Source: Marsupella aquatica
Lineage: Eukaryota > Marchantiophyta
NCBI GenBank assembly: GCA_973895155.1
Contig: OZ316891.1
Span: forward strand, 744,001-808,000
Reading direction: 5' to 3'
Length of the DNA stretch: 64,000 nt
Shown here in pieces: positions 45,372 through 58,996 of the stretch. Each line of letters opens with the position of its first letter. Position 1 is the first letter of the stretch. The notes below the pieces were generated by a model. That model searched no databases. It was given only the letters and a program-made list of their open reading frames with translations, and was not told the origin of the DNA. The translations under genes were made by a program, and so were the position numbers.

Positions 45372-48300
45372 ATGAGTGACTCGGAGGATACTGGAAGAAT
45401 TGGCGTCGGTGAAGCTTCAGGATCGCGACGGTCAGACGGTGATTCTGAGGAGGAGCTGCTACCGTTTGAGGAAGAACTTGTGACACCGGTACGATCACCG
45501 GTGCGGCGTGCAGTGGAGGAGGCTGTACTACTACCAGAGCTATCGATAGTGAGAAAGAAGAGGGAGATGGCTAGATTTGGAGGAGTAAAGTTTGAGGTGG
45601 AGAAGTACGATGGTCGTACTGATTACTTGTTGTGGGAGAAGCAAGTAAAGGGTGTTCTACGGGCCATGGGCTTAGCTCATCTTCTTTCATTGCGATAGCA
45701 GTATGATGGAGAGGAGGAGATTTTTGTGAGGCAGTGGAGACAAGAGCAGATGATTGTTGTCAACGCAGTGATACTATATCTCAAGCCGCACATCATCAAG
45801 CAGCTGGATGATTATGCGGATTGCGCGTCACTATTCAAGGCTCTAAGAGAGAAATACTACCGGGAAGATGCGTCAGACCGGCTGTACAAGAAGTCTCTCT
45901 TGATGAGCCTCAGGCTCAAGGAAGGGAGCAAGATGCAGGATCACCTGGATGAGTTTGACAATCTAGCGGTGGATCTGTCAAACCTGGGAAAATGAGTTGA
46001 AGATGAGGATAAGGCCTTGCTTCTGTTAAGCTCCTTATCGCCGTCTTATCACGGCTTGAAACAGGTGCTCTTGTACAAAGATCTAAAGTCCATTTCGTAT
46101 AATGAGGTGGTGAGCTCTTTATTGTCTGATGATGCTCAAAAGAAGTTGGGTCAATCACAGACAACATCTTCTTCTAGCACTGTGCTCAATGTGAATAGGG
46201 GAAGAGCAGCGCAGCGCACAAATGGGCAGAATAGGTTTAGATCTACATCACGGGGGAGATCTAAATCCAAAGGGAAATTGCAAGAGACGAAGCCTCTTGC
46301 ATGTTGGAATTGTGGCAAACCTGGTCACATGAAAAGGGATTGTCGAGTAAAGGTCCCTACTGCCTCTGCTAACGCGGCATCGAGCTCGCATGAGGTAGAT
46401 TTACTCGATTATGATGACATATTGTGATGTCAAGGTTATGCTCTCAACGTAGTATCAAATCCACGTAATGATGATTGGATTCTAGATAGTGCATGTACTT
46501 TTCACATTTGCTCTAGGAGAAATTTTTTCAGTTCTTACACGGTTTCCAACGGGTCAGTGTTGATGGGAAATGAAATCCCATGTCAAGTTGTTGGACTTGG
46601 ATCTATAAGATTTCAGATGTTTGATGGTGCTATGAGAACGTTGAGGAATGTGAGACATATTCCCAGCATGATGAAAAATCTCATTTCACTTGGAGTTTTA
46701 GAAGCAAATGGACATCAGTGGAGCTCTGCTAATGTTGTTCTTCAGGTTTCAACTGGTACTAAAGTTGTATTGAAGGGAAAGAGACATAGCAATCTATACG
46801 TTTTGGAGGGCAGTGTAGTTTGTGATGAAGCCAATATAACCTTATCTCATGAGGAGACGGCCCGGCTGTGGCACTTCCGTTTGGGCCACATGAGTGAAAA
46901 AGGTTTGGTTATTCTTCAAAAGAAAGGATTACTTTCTAATTTGCAATCTTGTAAGATGGAATTTTGTGAGCACTGTGTGCTAGGGAGCAGCATAGGAAAC
47001 CCTTCGAAGTTGGAACTCACGTCAGCAAAGAGGTACTTGAGTATGTACATAGCGATGTGTGGGGTCCAGCCCCTACTCCCTCACATTCTGGACGGTTATA
47101 CTATGTCACGTTCATAGACGATTACTCAAGGTATGTGTGGATATACTTTCTACACAATAAGTTTGATGTTTTTGCCACTTTTAAGGAGTGGAAAGCCCAA
47201 GTAGAGAATTAGACTGGTAATAAGGTGAGATATCTTCGATCGGATAACGGCGGTGAATACAGTTCCAGGGAATTTGAAACGTATTGTAAGGAGCAGGGGA
47301 TTACCCGCCATCTCACAACAAGTTATACTCCTCAGCAGAATGGTGTTTTTGAGAGACTCAACCGAACACTATTGAACCGTTTGAGGAGTATGTTGAGTCA
47401 ATCATGCTTACCACATGAGTTTTGGGCTGAAGCTATCAACACTGCAACTTATTTGGTAATTTTTCTCCATCCAGTTCTATTGGATTCAAGACGCCATTTG
47501 AAATGAGATACGAGCGTCCAGCAAATTACTCACATTTGAGGATTTTTGGATGTGATGCTTATGTGCTTACACCTTCCCAGCTTTGATCCAAGCTGGAGTC
47601 CAAGTCGAAGAAGTGCATTTTCCTTGGCTATCAGAAAGGTGTGAAGGGTTATAGGTTATGGGATCCAGTAACCTGTAAACTAATTGTCAGTAGAGATGTA
47701 AACCCCTATGAATCCAAATCATCAAAGGAAGGGGAGAGTTCTCAGGACAGTTCCCATATTGACAAGGAGAAATCTTCCATCCCGGACCGGGTTGAGGGGG
47801 AGATTAGTCATGATGTTGTTCATGACAAGAGAGATGGAAAAGCTCCGGGCTTGGAGCTGGTTCCTGTGATGGAACAATAGGAGCAAATTGTTGCTGGGGT
47901 ACCTCAAATTCAACCAGCAGCAACAGTAGATCAGCCTGAGTCATCTACTAGAAGAACTTCCAGTCGTTCTACTAGAGCTCCTACCAGGTATGGTCAATGG
48001 GCAGACTCATCTAAGCTAGATGATATTGACATTGCACCTGATGATGATGACATGGCTTTGATCTTGGAAGAATGAGAGCCTTCTTCATACAGTGAGGCTT
48101 GTGCTTCAGAACATAAGCATAAGTGGAATGCAGCAATGCAAAGGGAGTTGCAATCTTTGAGTGACAACAAGACATGAGAGCTAGTGGAGCTTCCAAGAGG
48201 TCAGCAAGTGGTGGACAGCAAATGGATTTACAAGTTGAAGGACAGTCCTTCAGAGGGTGGAGATAAGATCTACAAGGCAAGGCTTGTTGCCAAAGGGTTC

Positions 48301-49647
48301 ACTCAAAAGAAAGGAGTGGACTACAATGAGGTCTTTTCACCGGTGGCTAAGTATTCCACAATTCAGATCTTGTGTTAGCTTGATGTGTTTTTTGGTCTGG
48401 TGATGGATCAGATAGGTGTTGTTACTGCTTTTCTCTATGGCAACTTGGAAGAGTTGATCTTCATGAGACAGCCACTAGGCTTTATGAAGAAGGGCCAAGA
48501 GAACTTAGTTTGCAGATTGCTCAAGTCCTTGTATGGATTGAAGCAATCTCCCAGACAGTGGAACAAGCGGTTTGATGATTTCATGTTTGCTCAAGGTTTT
48601 ACAAGGATGGTGTATGATCCTTGTGTGTATATGAAATCAGTCAAGAATGATGTGTTTGGTTTCATCATTCTGGTTATCTATGTGGATGACATGTTGACTG
48701 TGGCTAAAGATCAATCTGAAGTTGACAGTCTCAAGGCGAAATTGAGTGTTGAATTCAGGATGAAGAATCTTGGTAAGGCCAATAGGATCTTAGGGATGGA
48801 GATTTTTAGGAACTCTAAGACTGGACAGTTGTGCTTGAGTCAAGACCAGTATGCGAGAAAAATACTTGCACGATTCAACATGAAAAATTGTAAGCCAGTG
48901 AGTATTCCCTTAGCTTCACATTTGAAGTTATCATCAGCTTTCTCTCCTACGGATGCTGTGGAGAAAGGTCTGATGGCTAAAATTCCTTATGAAAAGGCAG
49001 TAGGCAGTCTGATGTATTTGATGACTTGTAATAGGCCTGACTTGGCCCTAGCGATGGGCAAGGTTAGCAGATTCATGTCAAATCTAGGGAAAGTACATTG
49101 GGAAGCTGTGAAGTGGATTCTCAGGTATCTAAAGGGAATACAGGACTATGGATTACTATTTGATAACAGATCAAATAGAACGTTAGTTGGCTATGTTGAT
49201 TCTGACTATGGAGGCTGTCTGGATATAAGGAGATCTACAACTAGGTTTGTATACACTCTTGGAGGGGGATGTATCAGTTGGAAATCTACCTTGCAGAAGT
49301 GCATTTCTCAGTCTACTACAGAAGCAGAGTATGTTGCAGCAGCACAAGCAGCAAAGAAAGCAATTTGGTTGGACAAGTTGATCGCGGAGATGGGTTTAGA
49401 GCATGGCAAAATGACTCTAAACTGTGATAGTCAGAGTGTTCTTCACTTGGCTGCTAACCAGGTAATGGATAGCAGGGTGAAGCACATTGATATCAGGTAC
49501 CATTTTATCAGGCAAGCAGTGTCTTATAAAACTTTTGAGCTAGTCAAGATTGATGGAAAGCTCGATCCCGCGGATGCTTTTACCAAAGTGATTCATTTGG
49601 AGAGTTTCTCAAGACACCGTGCTACTTTGCAGGTTTTGCAGTTGTAG
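45372..49647 (+). pseudogene. Broken gag-pol of copia element 2
   Basis: Starts MSDSEDTGRI at 45372. Domains in order: UBN2-type Gag (to about 45995, broken by a TAG near 45698 where element 1 has Glu); CCHC knuckle CWNCGKPGHMKRDC (near 46306); protease and GAG-pre-integrase region (LWHFRLGHMSEKGL near 46866); integrase core with LRSDNGGEY and YTPQQNGVFERLNRTL (47225-47506); RT from WIYKLKDSPSEGG (near 48220) with YVDDML (near 48680); RNase H with TEAEYVAAAQAAKKAIWL, ending QVLQL at 49647. At least two frameshifts lie between about 46985 and 47640, along with several stops, so it is inactive. RT to RNase H is still open for 420 codons (48385-49647). Confidence 0.94.
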
Positions 49648-49854
49648 TGCAAGTAGAGTTATTTAGCAATGTGTGACTATTTGTATATGGATTACTCATT
49701 CCTGTTTGGCTACGGTTTAGTTCTAGTTAACCCTTAGTTAACCCTTGTGGTTTTTAGGGGGAGACCTGGTTTGGTGATTGTCTAGAACTTCCCGCTGAGG
49801 ATTCCATGTGGTAGCATTTAGTCCAGTCCCCAAGACAAGAGTCAAAGGGGAGTT

Positions 49855-50198
49855 TGTTAGATATTTCTCTAGTCTTGTGACTCATGAGCTAACTACAGTT
49901 AGGCTAACTCGGGTTAGGACTTAGCTATTGTTAGCGGTAGTGCTGTTGTGTATATAGCCAGGGCTGATGCCAGACCCTGGTGGAACTTAGGCTCATTGTT
50001 ACGGAGCTAGTTGAGAGATAGGGAGAGCTTGTGTTGTGGATGCTTGGTATGGCCGGTCGGCCTAGAGTGCAGTAAAGCTCTTGTGTGTTCCCGTGGACAT
50101 AGCCTCATGTGGAGGTGAACCACGTATCTCTCTGTGTCGACTATTGTGCGTTGGATGATTCATAGGCTTGTCGTTACGAATGTCGTCTATGCTCAACA
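49855..50198 (+). repeat. 3' LTR of copia element 2
   Basis: Same length as the 5' LTR, with about a dozen substitutions, many of them C/T or G/A. Preceded directly by the polypurine tract 'caaaggggagtt'. Confidence 0.93.
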
Positions 50199-50320
50199 GC
50201 TATATGGAGGGACACTCTTTGGTTATCTTGTTTCATTCAATTTGATTGAAATATATTTTTATGTTCATTTGGCCTAGTCCATGCTTTAGCTATGTATTTT
50301 ATTTAGAAGTTAATCATTTG

Positions 50321-50530
50321 TGGCAGCCCCTTTAACTTTCTTAATGTCCTTAGTTTTTATTAGGTTTCCTCTATTTTTCTTAGCATTTATTTTTGGCAGC
50401 CCCTTTAACTTTTTTAATGTCCTTAGTTTTTACTAGGTCCCTCTATTTTTCTTGGCATTTATTTTTGGCAGCCCCTTTAACTTTTTTAATGTCCTAGTTT
50501 TTATTAGGTCTCCTCTATTTTTCTTAGCAT
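50321..50530. repeat. Tandem repeat, three units of 72-73 bp
   Basis: 'tggcagcccctttaact' starts units at 50321, 50394 and 50466; each continues through 'aatgtcct.agtttttattagg' and 'ctctatttttcttagcatt'. A related phrase is present near 29332, hinting at a dispersed family. Confidence 0.88.
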
Positions 50531-51666
50531 TTTGAGGGGCATATTTCCTTACCTACGTGAGAGAAGGTTTGAATCTTCAACCAAGCAACTAGTACACTAT
50601 TCATTGATAAGTGCACCTTACATGCCATTGGTTATAGAATTTACATTGTTCATGGTTTATTGATGAACAAATGTCACCTAAATAGAGAGCCCCAAATAGA
50701 GCCAAAAGTTTTTAAAAATAAAGTTCAATAGTTGAGCTCACTTTGAATTGAATCATAAAGTGTTGCTATACTTATACAAGTACATTGACTAAAACCTTGA
50801 AATTAATGCACATGTCTAAATATACTTTTCACATTTTCAAAAAGGTGTGCATTAACTTTCTTATAATCATTCTTCAATACTTGTTTTTATAAACTAGTTA
50901 AGTTAAAATGTTCATTCATTTCAATTCTTTTAGATAAGTCAAAATAGGCATGTAGAATGAACATGCTATAATGCCAATTCCAATTCAGTCACAGAAAACT
51001 AAGAAGTATTGTGCCATGATAGCTAAGTTATGAGTAGCTTGGTGCCGGCCTTCCCGGTTGTTAGCTCTCCGACCTTTGGTCCTTTGGGGTGGACCCTGCT
51101 TTAGGCCCCCTGTTTGTATGCTAGCTAATTGAATGGAATTCATTTGGTTTTTTAGAGGCAAAAAAATTATGAGTGAGAATATAATCACTTTTCAGGCACA
51201 ATTGTCACGAATAATGACTGCCAAGTAAATCAAGAGGAGAAGGAGCCTGTAACGTGGATTGCTGCCTCTCATTTCCCATGCTTGAAACGACTGATTTGCC
51301 GACACTAATTTCTAAATCTAAAATGTACGATTGATTTAGTGGTGTAGGAGATTTAAGCGCTTTCCAAGCAATAATAGCCATGTGATATCCCATGAAGGTT
51401 AGCTATGCGGCCGTAGCAATTCCCGTAGACCAAATAGTAAGAACAAAAATTATCAGCCTGAAGTAATTGCGATCTTAGCCACCCAAAGGAATTCGGAGCC
51501 GTCGTGCAACACACAAATGTATACAGGTGGACCAGAGCAACCTCGAAAAATCACATGTCTACTACACCCTGTTCCTGAACCTCGCTTCTATAATCGAAGG
51601 ACTTGTTCCTCGAACAGTCGCAATTCGTCGAATTGAGCGGTCTAAGTCATGGGTAAGAACTGTATG

Positions 51667-51948
51667 TGGGAACTCGTTTTTTTTATAATGTTCGAAAGTA
51701 CTCATCCAGAAGTGAAGAACCCAACGATGTTGTGCATGAAACGGTGATCCCCAGTATTTTAGAAGATCCTTATGAACGATGGTCACTTAAGAACACGCAA
51801 CCCAGTGGGAACTCGTTTTTCTGGTAATGTTCGAACGTACTCATCCAGAACGGAAAAGCCCAACGATCTTGTGCAATGAAACAGTGATCCCCAGTATTTT
51901 AGAAGATCCTTGAACACATGATGTGGTCACTTAAGAATATGCAACCAG
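51667..51948. repeat. Direct tandem duplication of about 139 bp
   Basis: Unit from 'tgggaactcg' through 'ggtcacttaagaa.a.gcaacc' occurs at 51667 and 51806 with substitutions and small indels. Confidence 0.88.
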
Positions 51949-52513
51949 TTGTCTGTACACTCAAAAGTCCGCGACAGATATGGACATGTTGGTTTCACAC
52001 CAGTAAGGATTGATGTCGAAGGTTTTTGTGCGCAGAGCTGAGAGGATTACTTCATCTCACATTCATGAAATGCATACATCGGAATGTTGGAGCAAGGCAA
52101 TGAGATTAAACGAGGAACAAAGGGCAGATCAGAAACAAACGTCTTCTACTATCTCCACATTACCTTCTCATAGTAGTAGCTCAGAATAATTACAAGGGGC
52201 AGAATAACAACGAGCCTAAAGAAAAATTTCAGTTCTGCCACAGATTACCAACAATCTATCGCTTGTTTCGGATTCACCGATATAATTGAAAAATAATGGT
52301 TGAGTAATCCCTATCGTCTTTTAGGAAAGGGCATTTGTATCTGGTCATCATGTTCACTTATAGCACACTGGCGCGTCCTTCCTCAAGCCCCCTACAATAA
52401 ACCTCATGAAAGGAGTCAAAACAAATTTCTCTTGGATTTACATGTGACTGTCGTACAATAATAATTTCCTGTATTAACTCTACTGGTGGTTTACTAACGA
52501 GGATCTGGTCACC

Positions 52514-55500
52514 TTACAATCCCACCCACCTCACCCAAGTGAAGAATCTACCCAAGCCGAAGGGTAAACCATAGTCCTTCAGCACTGCCGGCTCATTTCT
52601 GGCAGCCACAGGTTTTGTCCAAATATAGGTACCTCGTTCTTGTCTGCTGCCAGGTACCGTGTTGTCAAGAATAAACGCTACCAGGAACGCAATCACCATG
52701 TGCAGAGAGAAGATTGTGTTCAACACTTCATTCAACTGTCAACAACAAACAGTGAGTTGTCAGATAACCACACTGAAAAAAAATTCACCAGAACTAAAAC
52801 TGCATTGGTACGAAGAGCAGATTTAGAACAACACTCAGTATCCTGTAATATAGAACAGTATGCCTCATTTCAGTCCGCATTGTCAAACCGGTACATAATT
52901 TTCAACATTCAGGTTGACCTTTGTAAAACTATAAAGATCATGATGATTACATGAAAATTGGTGTCAACTACATCAAAATCTATGTACATCACATGTTTCA
53001 CCTATGCAAACAGTCGTAGGTTGTACAGGCCATATCTCGACTAGGACCGCATTTCTCCAAAACTATCGATACGCGGATTTCAGAGAGAGACTACTAAATA
53101 CAAGAGGAGAAGATGAGAGCTTACTGAATTGCTGCGAGTATGGAAGGGACCGCGTTTCTGTGCCACTGTGAACTGTTGAAAGTACAGCGGCACTGAACCA
53201 TTGGAAGCAACAGCATCGTACTGCTGAAAGTATGCTGGCACAGATAATGCCAGGAAGAGAGAGAGGCCTACAATAAGCACATTTCGCGAGCTTCCTGTCT
53301 CACTATACCGCAAATTGGATAGCCCAAGCGCAGCCAGCATTGTCCACATGATTACCAGAAGCGCAGCTACAATCACCTGAGGAATTGTAGCGAGAAAGCC
53401 CCCAATTTTCCCTGCAAAGCAATACAAGGACAGCACATCAAAAAAGGCTGGTATAGGGGACTCTCCAACATGCATTCCACCAGGCGACTAAACGAAGGTA
53501 GGCATCACAATTACAAAGGATCTCAGCGACACATTTTGCTGATTTAATTTAGAAAGCTTTCGAGCACGAAATTTCTCGTGCAATTCCCTACCACCATTGG
53601 CTGAATATCCATTACTCCAACGAGAGATTACATCTGTTGGCTGACCGCCACGAGCGGAATTTCTTCCTTTGGAATAGAAAGCTTACCAATAACAGATATG
53701 AGGATCAACACCACAGCACCAAATTCTACAGCACGGCGACTGCCCATTTTGGTCACAGCAATAGTGTGCACGTTCTCGGTGAGAGTCGTTGCTCCAGTTC
53801 CTGTTCCCCAGAGACCGGCTAGGGCACTTGTAAAACCCTCCATGGCAATACTCCGGCTCACAACACCGGGTGTTGGTGCTCTGGAAGCTACTAACAGACT
53901 TGTAGCGTGGTAGGATCCGACCTGAAGCATCAAACAGACACACCGCAATGCTCAGAATCGTGACCGTGTTATCTCGTTAGTGTCGATTCACAGTTAGGAA
54001 AGTCAACAACTCCCCAGCAGCTGCATTCACGGGATTGGGAAGTGCTACATGGCACCCCACAAGACAGGTGTACTCACCGAGTCCACAGTGGCAATGATCG
54101 AGGCAGCAATCATGATGACGCCGGTCTTCAAGTCAAATGACGGCGCTCCCCACTGAAACGGATATGGGAAGCGGAACCAGGATGACTTGCTCAGGGCATT
54201 CGAGACATCTGTCCTGCAATGTTGCATTGTGAACAGGTGCTCTGTGCAATTCGCTGGTATTGTGGCATTTGCGGGTGCATGCAATGGGCATCCTTTATAA
54301 CTATATCTTCCTGTTTCGGTCAAGAGAAAGGCATACGCCCAAACAATTGCAAGGCCCAGAGGCAACTGCATCCACCACACAATTTTGTTTAGCTTCTACT
54401 TTACAGATTATTCAAAGATAACTCCCTACGTTACTATGCTATTGGGTGCAATGACATCAAGAGCAATACAGCAACAGTACTTATTCCCAGCTCATAAACT
54501 AGTACACTAGGGCGAGCTCTGGAGAAGTACAACACTTGAACTAGTCCAATGTATATGATGATTCTGACTCGACCGAAATTTAACACGAGATCAATAACAG
54601 GTCAAGGAGCGAAGCGTTATCTTGAAAACAGAAAATAAGAACTTCGAGACATTGAAGTTCGAAAGAAATAAAGAAAAAACTTACAGCGTATACTTGAAAG
54701 ATTTTGTGACCAAATATGGACACCCTGCGAAGGTACTGCACCAAAACAACACCGAAAGATTGGAATTTAAATACAATACAGTTGTGTATTCCTTTGAACT
54801 AGCAACTCAATATTGAGACTGTCTCCATCTAATACTGCAGACTTAACAAGCTAACTTGCAACAATTTCATCTGCGGCAAGAAATTGAACCGACTTGAATT
54901 CGGCTTCAAACTCGAGATAGATCCATACCAGGGCAAAAATTAAGACCACAAGAATTTGGGGGATGCCTATCTCCACACATGTGCCCACGTACGGAAACCC
55001 ATAGCTGAAGAACGCGAGTCCAACAGCAGCAACTGTAGGTGCAACCACGACAGGGTTGATGACCCTGCAAATCCATTTGGCAACGTGGCCACGTTTAGTC
55101 TCCTCACATTTTCTCACTTCATCCACGTCATGAAGGTATACTGTGTCCTGCTCCTTAAATGCTAGATACACGACAGAATGCCATATCCTTACCCTGGCCC
55201 TACAGTATCACATGCAATGTTTTCCCTCCAAGAACAACAATCCATTCCGACTAGTTTTCCGTCAGAAATTTAAGCATGAAAGGCCCACAGGTGCAACATT
55301 CTCCCCGATCAACAATCCAATCCACTATTTTTCCGACCGCAATCAGTTTTCTCACGGTCACCGTTGAACTGACATGGATACAATCCAGAATGCAATTAAA
55401 CCTTCGCGATATACTAAGGGTATCCGGACTGTGCCAACTTCTCAATAGAATAATGTGATCGCTTCCCTCAAGATCACTGCCGTACTCCACTTCGACAGAG

Positions 55501-57577
55501 CTAATGATGTCGTCGAAGGATAAGAATTCGAGGCATACAGAAAGTGGTGCCAAAACTGGCGCCTCCCACGCCACCGATCATTCTCTCTCACCTCTTGGAA
55601 GTCGCGGACTGCAACAATTACAGAGCTACTGGATTGACATTTCACTTGGAGATTTCCTTACCTCAAGAGAATGCGCATAAACCCACTGTAGCCGACAAAT
55701 AGCTGAAAAATGGACGAGATGATGACTGCCCCTTGCAAATCCCTCATCGTATGCTTAAACCTCTGCACAAAATCCAAGAATCCGTCCAAAATTGAGTCGG
55801 GCTATATAATACTATCATTTTGTTCGACTTGTGTTTGTATGACGAAGACAGCTGAGCTCAGCCGCAGAACCAAAAAAGAAAATTGCAATGGAGCGTGGAC
55901 GTTTCCACAACAAACTCGTTTTCAAATCCACAAAAATGGGGGCCTCCTAGACGCACCACGTCAGATGCCCTGTTGAAGTTTTTCGGCAAGTAGATGATGG
56001 CCAATGCCGGTGCTAAATACACAAAAGAGGCTCCTTGGATCAGCGGCAGCCTCGACCCAAAAAATGAATGGAGTAATGTCGATATCCCTGAGACTAGGAG
56101 CATCGTCGAAATCACCTTGGCCACATCCTCCTGCTCACAATCAGTGCTCAATTATTAGTTATGAAGACGAAGCACTCCACGTGCAAGTATCCATCCCAAT
56201 GTCAAATTAGTAAGCAAAACCGAAGTGTCTGCTACCGTAGCAGCAATCCGGACGGGCAGCCGACAAAAATAACTCAATTGGGGCGTTTTTACCACAAACG
56301 CAATCCTCGCTCACGACAGGACTCGCAAATCGACAAAATAATATCAATACAACTACCAGACAAAGCCCAGCGAGAAAGGGAGCAAAGTAGTACCTACAAC
56401 ACACAAAAACCCCAAAATTCATAGGAAATCAAACGCACGCCGAGGAATCCACCTTCCCCTTGCTTGACATGCAGGATAGAAGAGAGGAGAGAGGAGCGGA
56501 ACTTACATCTACACCACCCGCTGCTGGCACGATGACGAGAGGAATCAAAATGAGTGATCCCACTATGGAGAAGTAGTGCTGTATCCCGTACAATACCAGA
56601 GGAACTGCAATGGCGCTCAAAGACAACAACAGAGCAAACGTCAGCCTATAAGCTTTCATAGACAATCCATCGAATCGAATCGAATCGAATACCATCAATT
56701 GAATAGTAGAGAAGAAGTTAAGAATATTCCAATCTATAAAGCGATTGGAAGAACTGGTTGTGAATGAAATGCGGCACATAATTAACCAATGCAACGAACT
56801 GCGCAGCAAACTTCGGAAAAGTCCAGAGAGGACTCGACCGTGCACGGCATATTGTTAAACCACTGTTGTAAAGGAGAGAGATTGAAAGAGGGGAGCAAAA
56901 CTGGAGCCACAACACTCACCTAGACCAGGAGTCTCTCTAATTTCATACATCATATGAGAGTGCTTGGCCATGAGAACATCATCGGCGTCTTGGGATTGGG
57001 ACATCATGTCTCCTTCCGAGTCCTTGTAAGCTCTCGCAGGCTCCATCCGGAACTGTTGCGGTCCACTGTTTGTCTGCGCAACGCTGGCAGTCTCGGTGTC
57101 TGAGGAGGCCTTTTTGACTGGCGGGATGAATGCTCCAGGAAGCACTCCGCCCTGATGAGGTACCCCTGCATTGTTGTTAGCGTTGGCGGCAAGGCCAGGC
57201 GGGGGCTTGAGCTCCTTATTGTGGTTCCCATTCACTTGCGCCACTCCACCAACACCATTTTCCACGTCCTTGTTTGGCAACGGATGTCCATGCTGCTGTT
57301 GCCGTGCTTGCTGGTTACTACCATGTACACTCCCATCCGACATGTTGATTTCAATATCACTGGCTGTGCTCACACTCTCTCCAGAAACGTTGCTCTTGTA
57401 CCCTGTGCGGCGAGCCCATGTGCCCAAAGCTCGGGGATTGTGGGAGGGGTCCGTTGGCAGAGGGTCCATTCTGGGCGGCCAAGGGCCCGGCCTCCTCCCT
57501 ACCTCTGGATCATAGTCCACCACATCTCCGATTTTGGGTTTGCTAGGGGAGATTGGGTTCCCCACCGGTACTGACAT
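52514..57577 (-). CDS. NAT12: Nucleobase-ascorbate transporter, NAT11/12 type (10 exons)
   Basis: Exons: 57577-56920, 56604-56507, 56130-55957, 55762-55662, 55064-54929, 54735-54685, 54365-54078, 53921-53687, 53411-53125, 52735-52514. All junctions are GT/AG, all phases agree, and the spliced frame is 2250 bases (749 aa). A hydrophilic N-terminal extension of about 219 aa, rich in Asn, Gln, Gly and Pro, precedes the membrane domain, as in plant NAT11/12 (SLC23 family). Family marks are YGIQHY (225-230), SRLPLIQGASFVYLAPALAI, INPVVVAPTVAAVGL, and the NAT signature region ENVHTIAVTK (551-560), with His where many NATs have Gly, as I recall for this clade. The protein should be a multi-spanning membrane purine/pyrimidine or ascorbate transporter; substrate is not deducible. 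Exon 6 is only 51 bp. Gene symbol is by similarity of type, not proven orthology. Confidence 0.95.
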
Positions 57578-58954
57578 TGCTCCCGACCTGTTCAGCGAGA
57601 GCCCACAAAATGTGCAAATGTAGGTCGGGTGAAAAGGAGGGGGAATGGAATGTTGGCTCTAGCTGAGCTGCGCTGCCGTTGGTTGGTTCTAATGGTGGTG
57701 TACCGATGAGGGGCACTTCCTATGAGCGAGCGAAAGGCGCATTTCTGTAATACTAGCCACCGCAAACATCACTCGGCCACCAATGTTGTTGTACGAATGT
57801 ACGAACGCCCCGAACGAGCGAGCGAACGATCTGCTGGCAATCAATCAGTCCTTCACTCAGTTGTAAGCCACAAACGTAGAGAAGAGCAGCAGCAGAAGTG
57901 AGATGATCCCGGCGACAATGCCGAAGCCGATGGAGCACTCCTCATGACCACCTTCACCACCAGCATTGCTCTCCCCCCCACCTCCCCCCCTTCGTCAATG
58001 AATGAATCAGCAGCAACAACCAACAACCGCAAGCCAGCCGGCTCACTCTGTTGTCCAGCGAAGCTTTTCCCGAAATTTGTAGACAGGGATGCTAAGCTCC
58101 TCTTCTTCCCTCTCCTCGCTCTGGACTATTGCAACCAACTGAATGTAACTCCCGCGTCACCTGGCCAACAGCTTTCCTTTCCACCGCTCTGATGAGACCG
58201 ACTGGGCTGGATCGGACCGTGCCAATGCCACAATGTGTCAAACCACCACCACTTTGTTAACAACTTTCCCTGCTTCCTTCCCACGACCACCACTTGAACA
58301 ACCACCTGCTTGCCTGTCTGCCAGCCTTCCTGCCTACCCTCTCCTCTCGCTCTCCTTCACCTCACGGGGCACTGCATATCGACAAAACAGCTTCGTGGAT
58401 AAACTTCGGGCAATGCAATGCAATCGTTCAATCATTCACGATAAGCAGCCACGGTAAATTCGCCTCCTTCCAGAATCCTTGCTTCCTTCCCTCCCTTATT
58501 CAGAGATTGTGCAATGCCTTGGGTTGTTCCGGTGCAAGCTTTGGATCCGACGCGGTGAGTTTCAATCCAAACGTCACGCTGACTCGACCCACTATCGGAG
58601 CTCAGCTCAAGGCTGTCTTAGCCAATGCGCAGGCAAGTACTACTGTAGACAAACAGAGCTCCAGACGAGACTAGGAAGTGGAAGGGCAACTCAGCGTAGA
58701 CGGCCTACTTTCCTTCTTAGCTATGCGTTGCTTCTCAGGCAGATGTTTTTCGAGCTGTTCGAGAATCGGATTAGATGCTGCTGATGCAAGCAAACTACCG
58801 TAGCTTTCAACGCTCTACCTCCCTGAATGAATCGGTGAGTGGAAAACAGCCGTCCCGTTCGGAGCTGGGCTATACCGAGCTACTGTAGATATACCTTACT
58901 GACCTGCACTGTCTTCTGTTGTCACCTTCTTCAGAGCCCCAGCAGCAGAGATGC
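57578..58954. other. Upstream region of the NAT gene
   Basis: No supported gene. Less AT-rich than the rest, with simple C-, CCT- and CAGCAG-like stretches. Just upstream of the NAT start, the minus strand carries a short out-of-frame ATG ORF (around 57900-57985) that could be a uORF if the 5' UTR is long. The transcription start is not identifiable. Confidence 0.45.
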
Positions 58955-58996
58955 AGGAGAGGAGAGGAGAGGAGAGGAGAGGAGAGGAGAGGAGAG
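58955..58996. repeat. (GGAGA)n microsatellite
   Basis: About eight consecutive perfect 'ggaga' units on the plus strand. Confidence 0.95.

Larger units (their letters stand above)
43379..50198 (+). mobile_element. Ty1/copia LTR retrotransposon 2 (degenerate, plus strand)
   Basis: 6.8-kb element with 344-bp LTRs at both ends, tg...ca termini, a perfect-looking 'tggtatcagagc' primer site, a polypurine tract and the copia domain order. Flanking 5-mers are 'gttat' (43374-43378) and 'gctat' (50199-50203), a target duplication with one mismatch. The two LTRs differ at about a dozen positions by hand count, fewer than those of element 1. Coding sequence matches element 1 closely, but the leader between about 44395 and 45250 does not. 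Confidence 0.95.
50199..52513. other. Intergenic region between copia element 2 and the NAT gene
   Basis: No supported gene. It holds two tandem repeats (50321-50530 and 51667-51948). Short minus-strand ORFs at 51205-51393 and 51562-51786 have no recognisable domain. The last 300 bases would be the 3' UTR of the NAT gene. Confidence 0.5.

Noticed and set aside
51205-51393. 62-codon minus-strand ORF (MGYHMAIIAWKAL...)
   Set aside because: It looks mildly protein-like, but no family is recognised, an in-frame stop precedes it and no splice partners were found.
57750-57990. Minus-strand frame reading GHEECSIGFGIVAGIISL..., which looks like a membrane helix upstream of the NAT gene
   Set aside because: It has no in-frame ATG, begins after a stop within a G-rich tract, and no acceptor site supports it as an exon. 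Probably chance.
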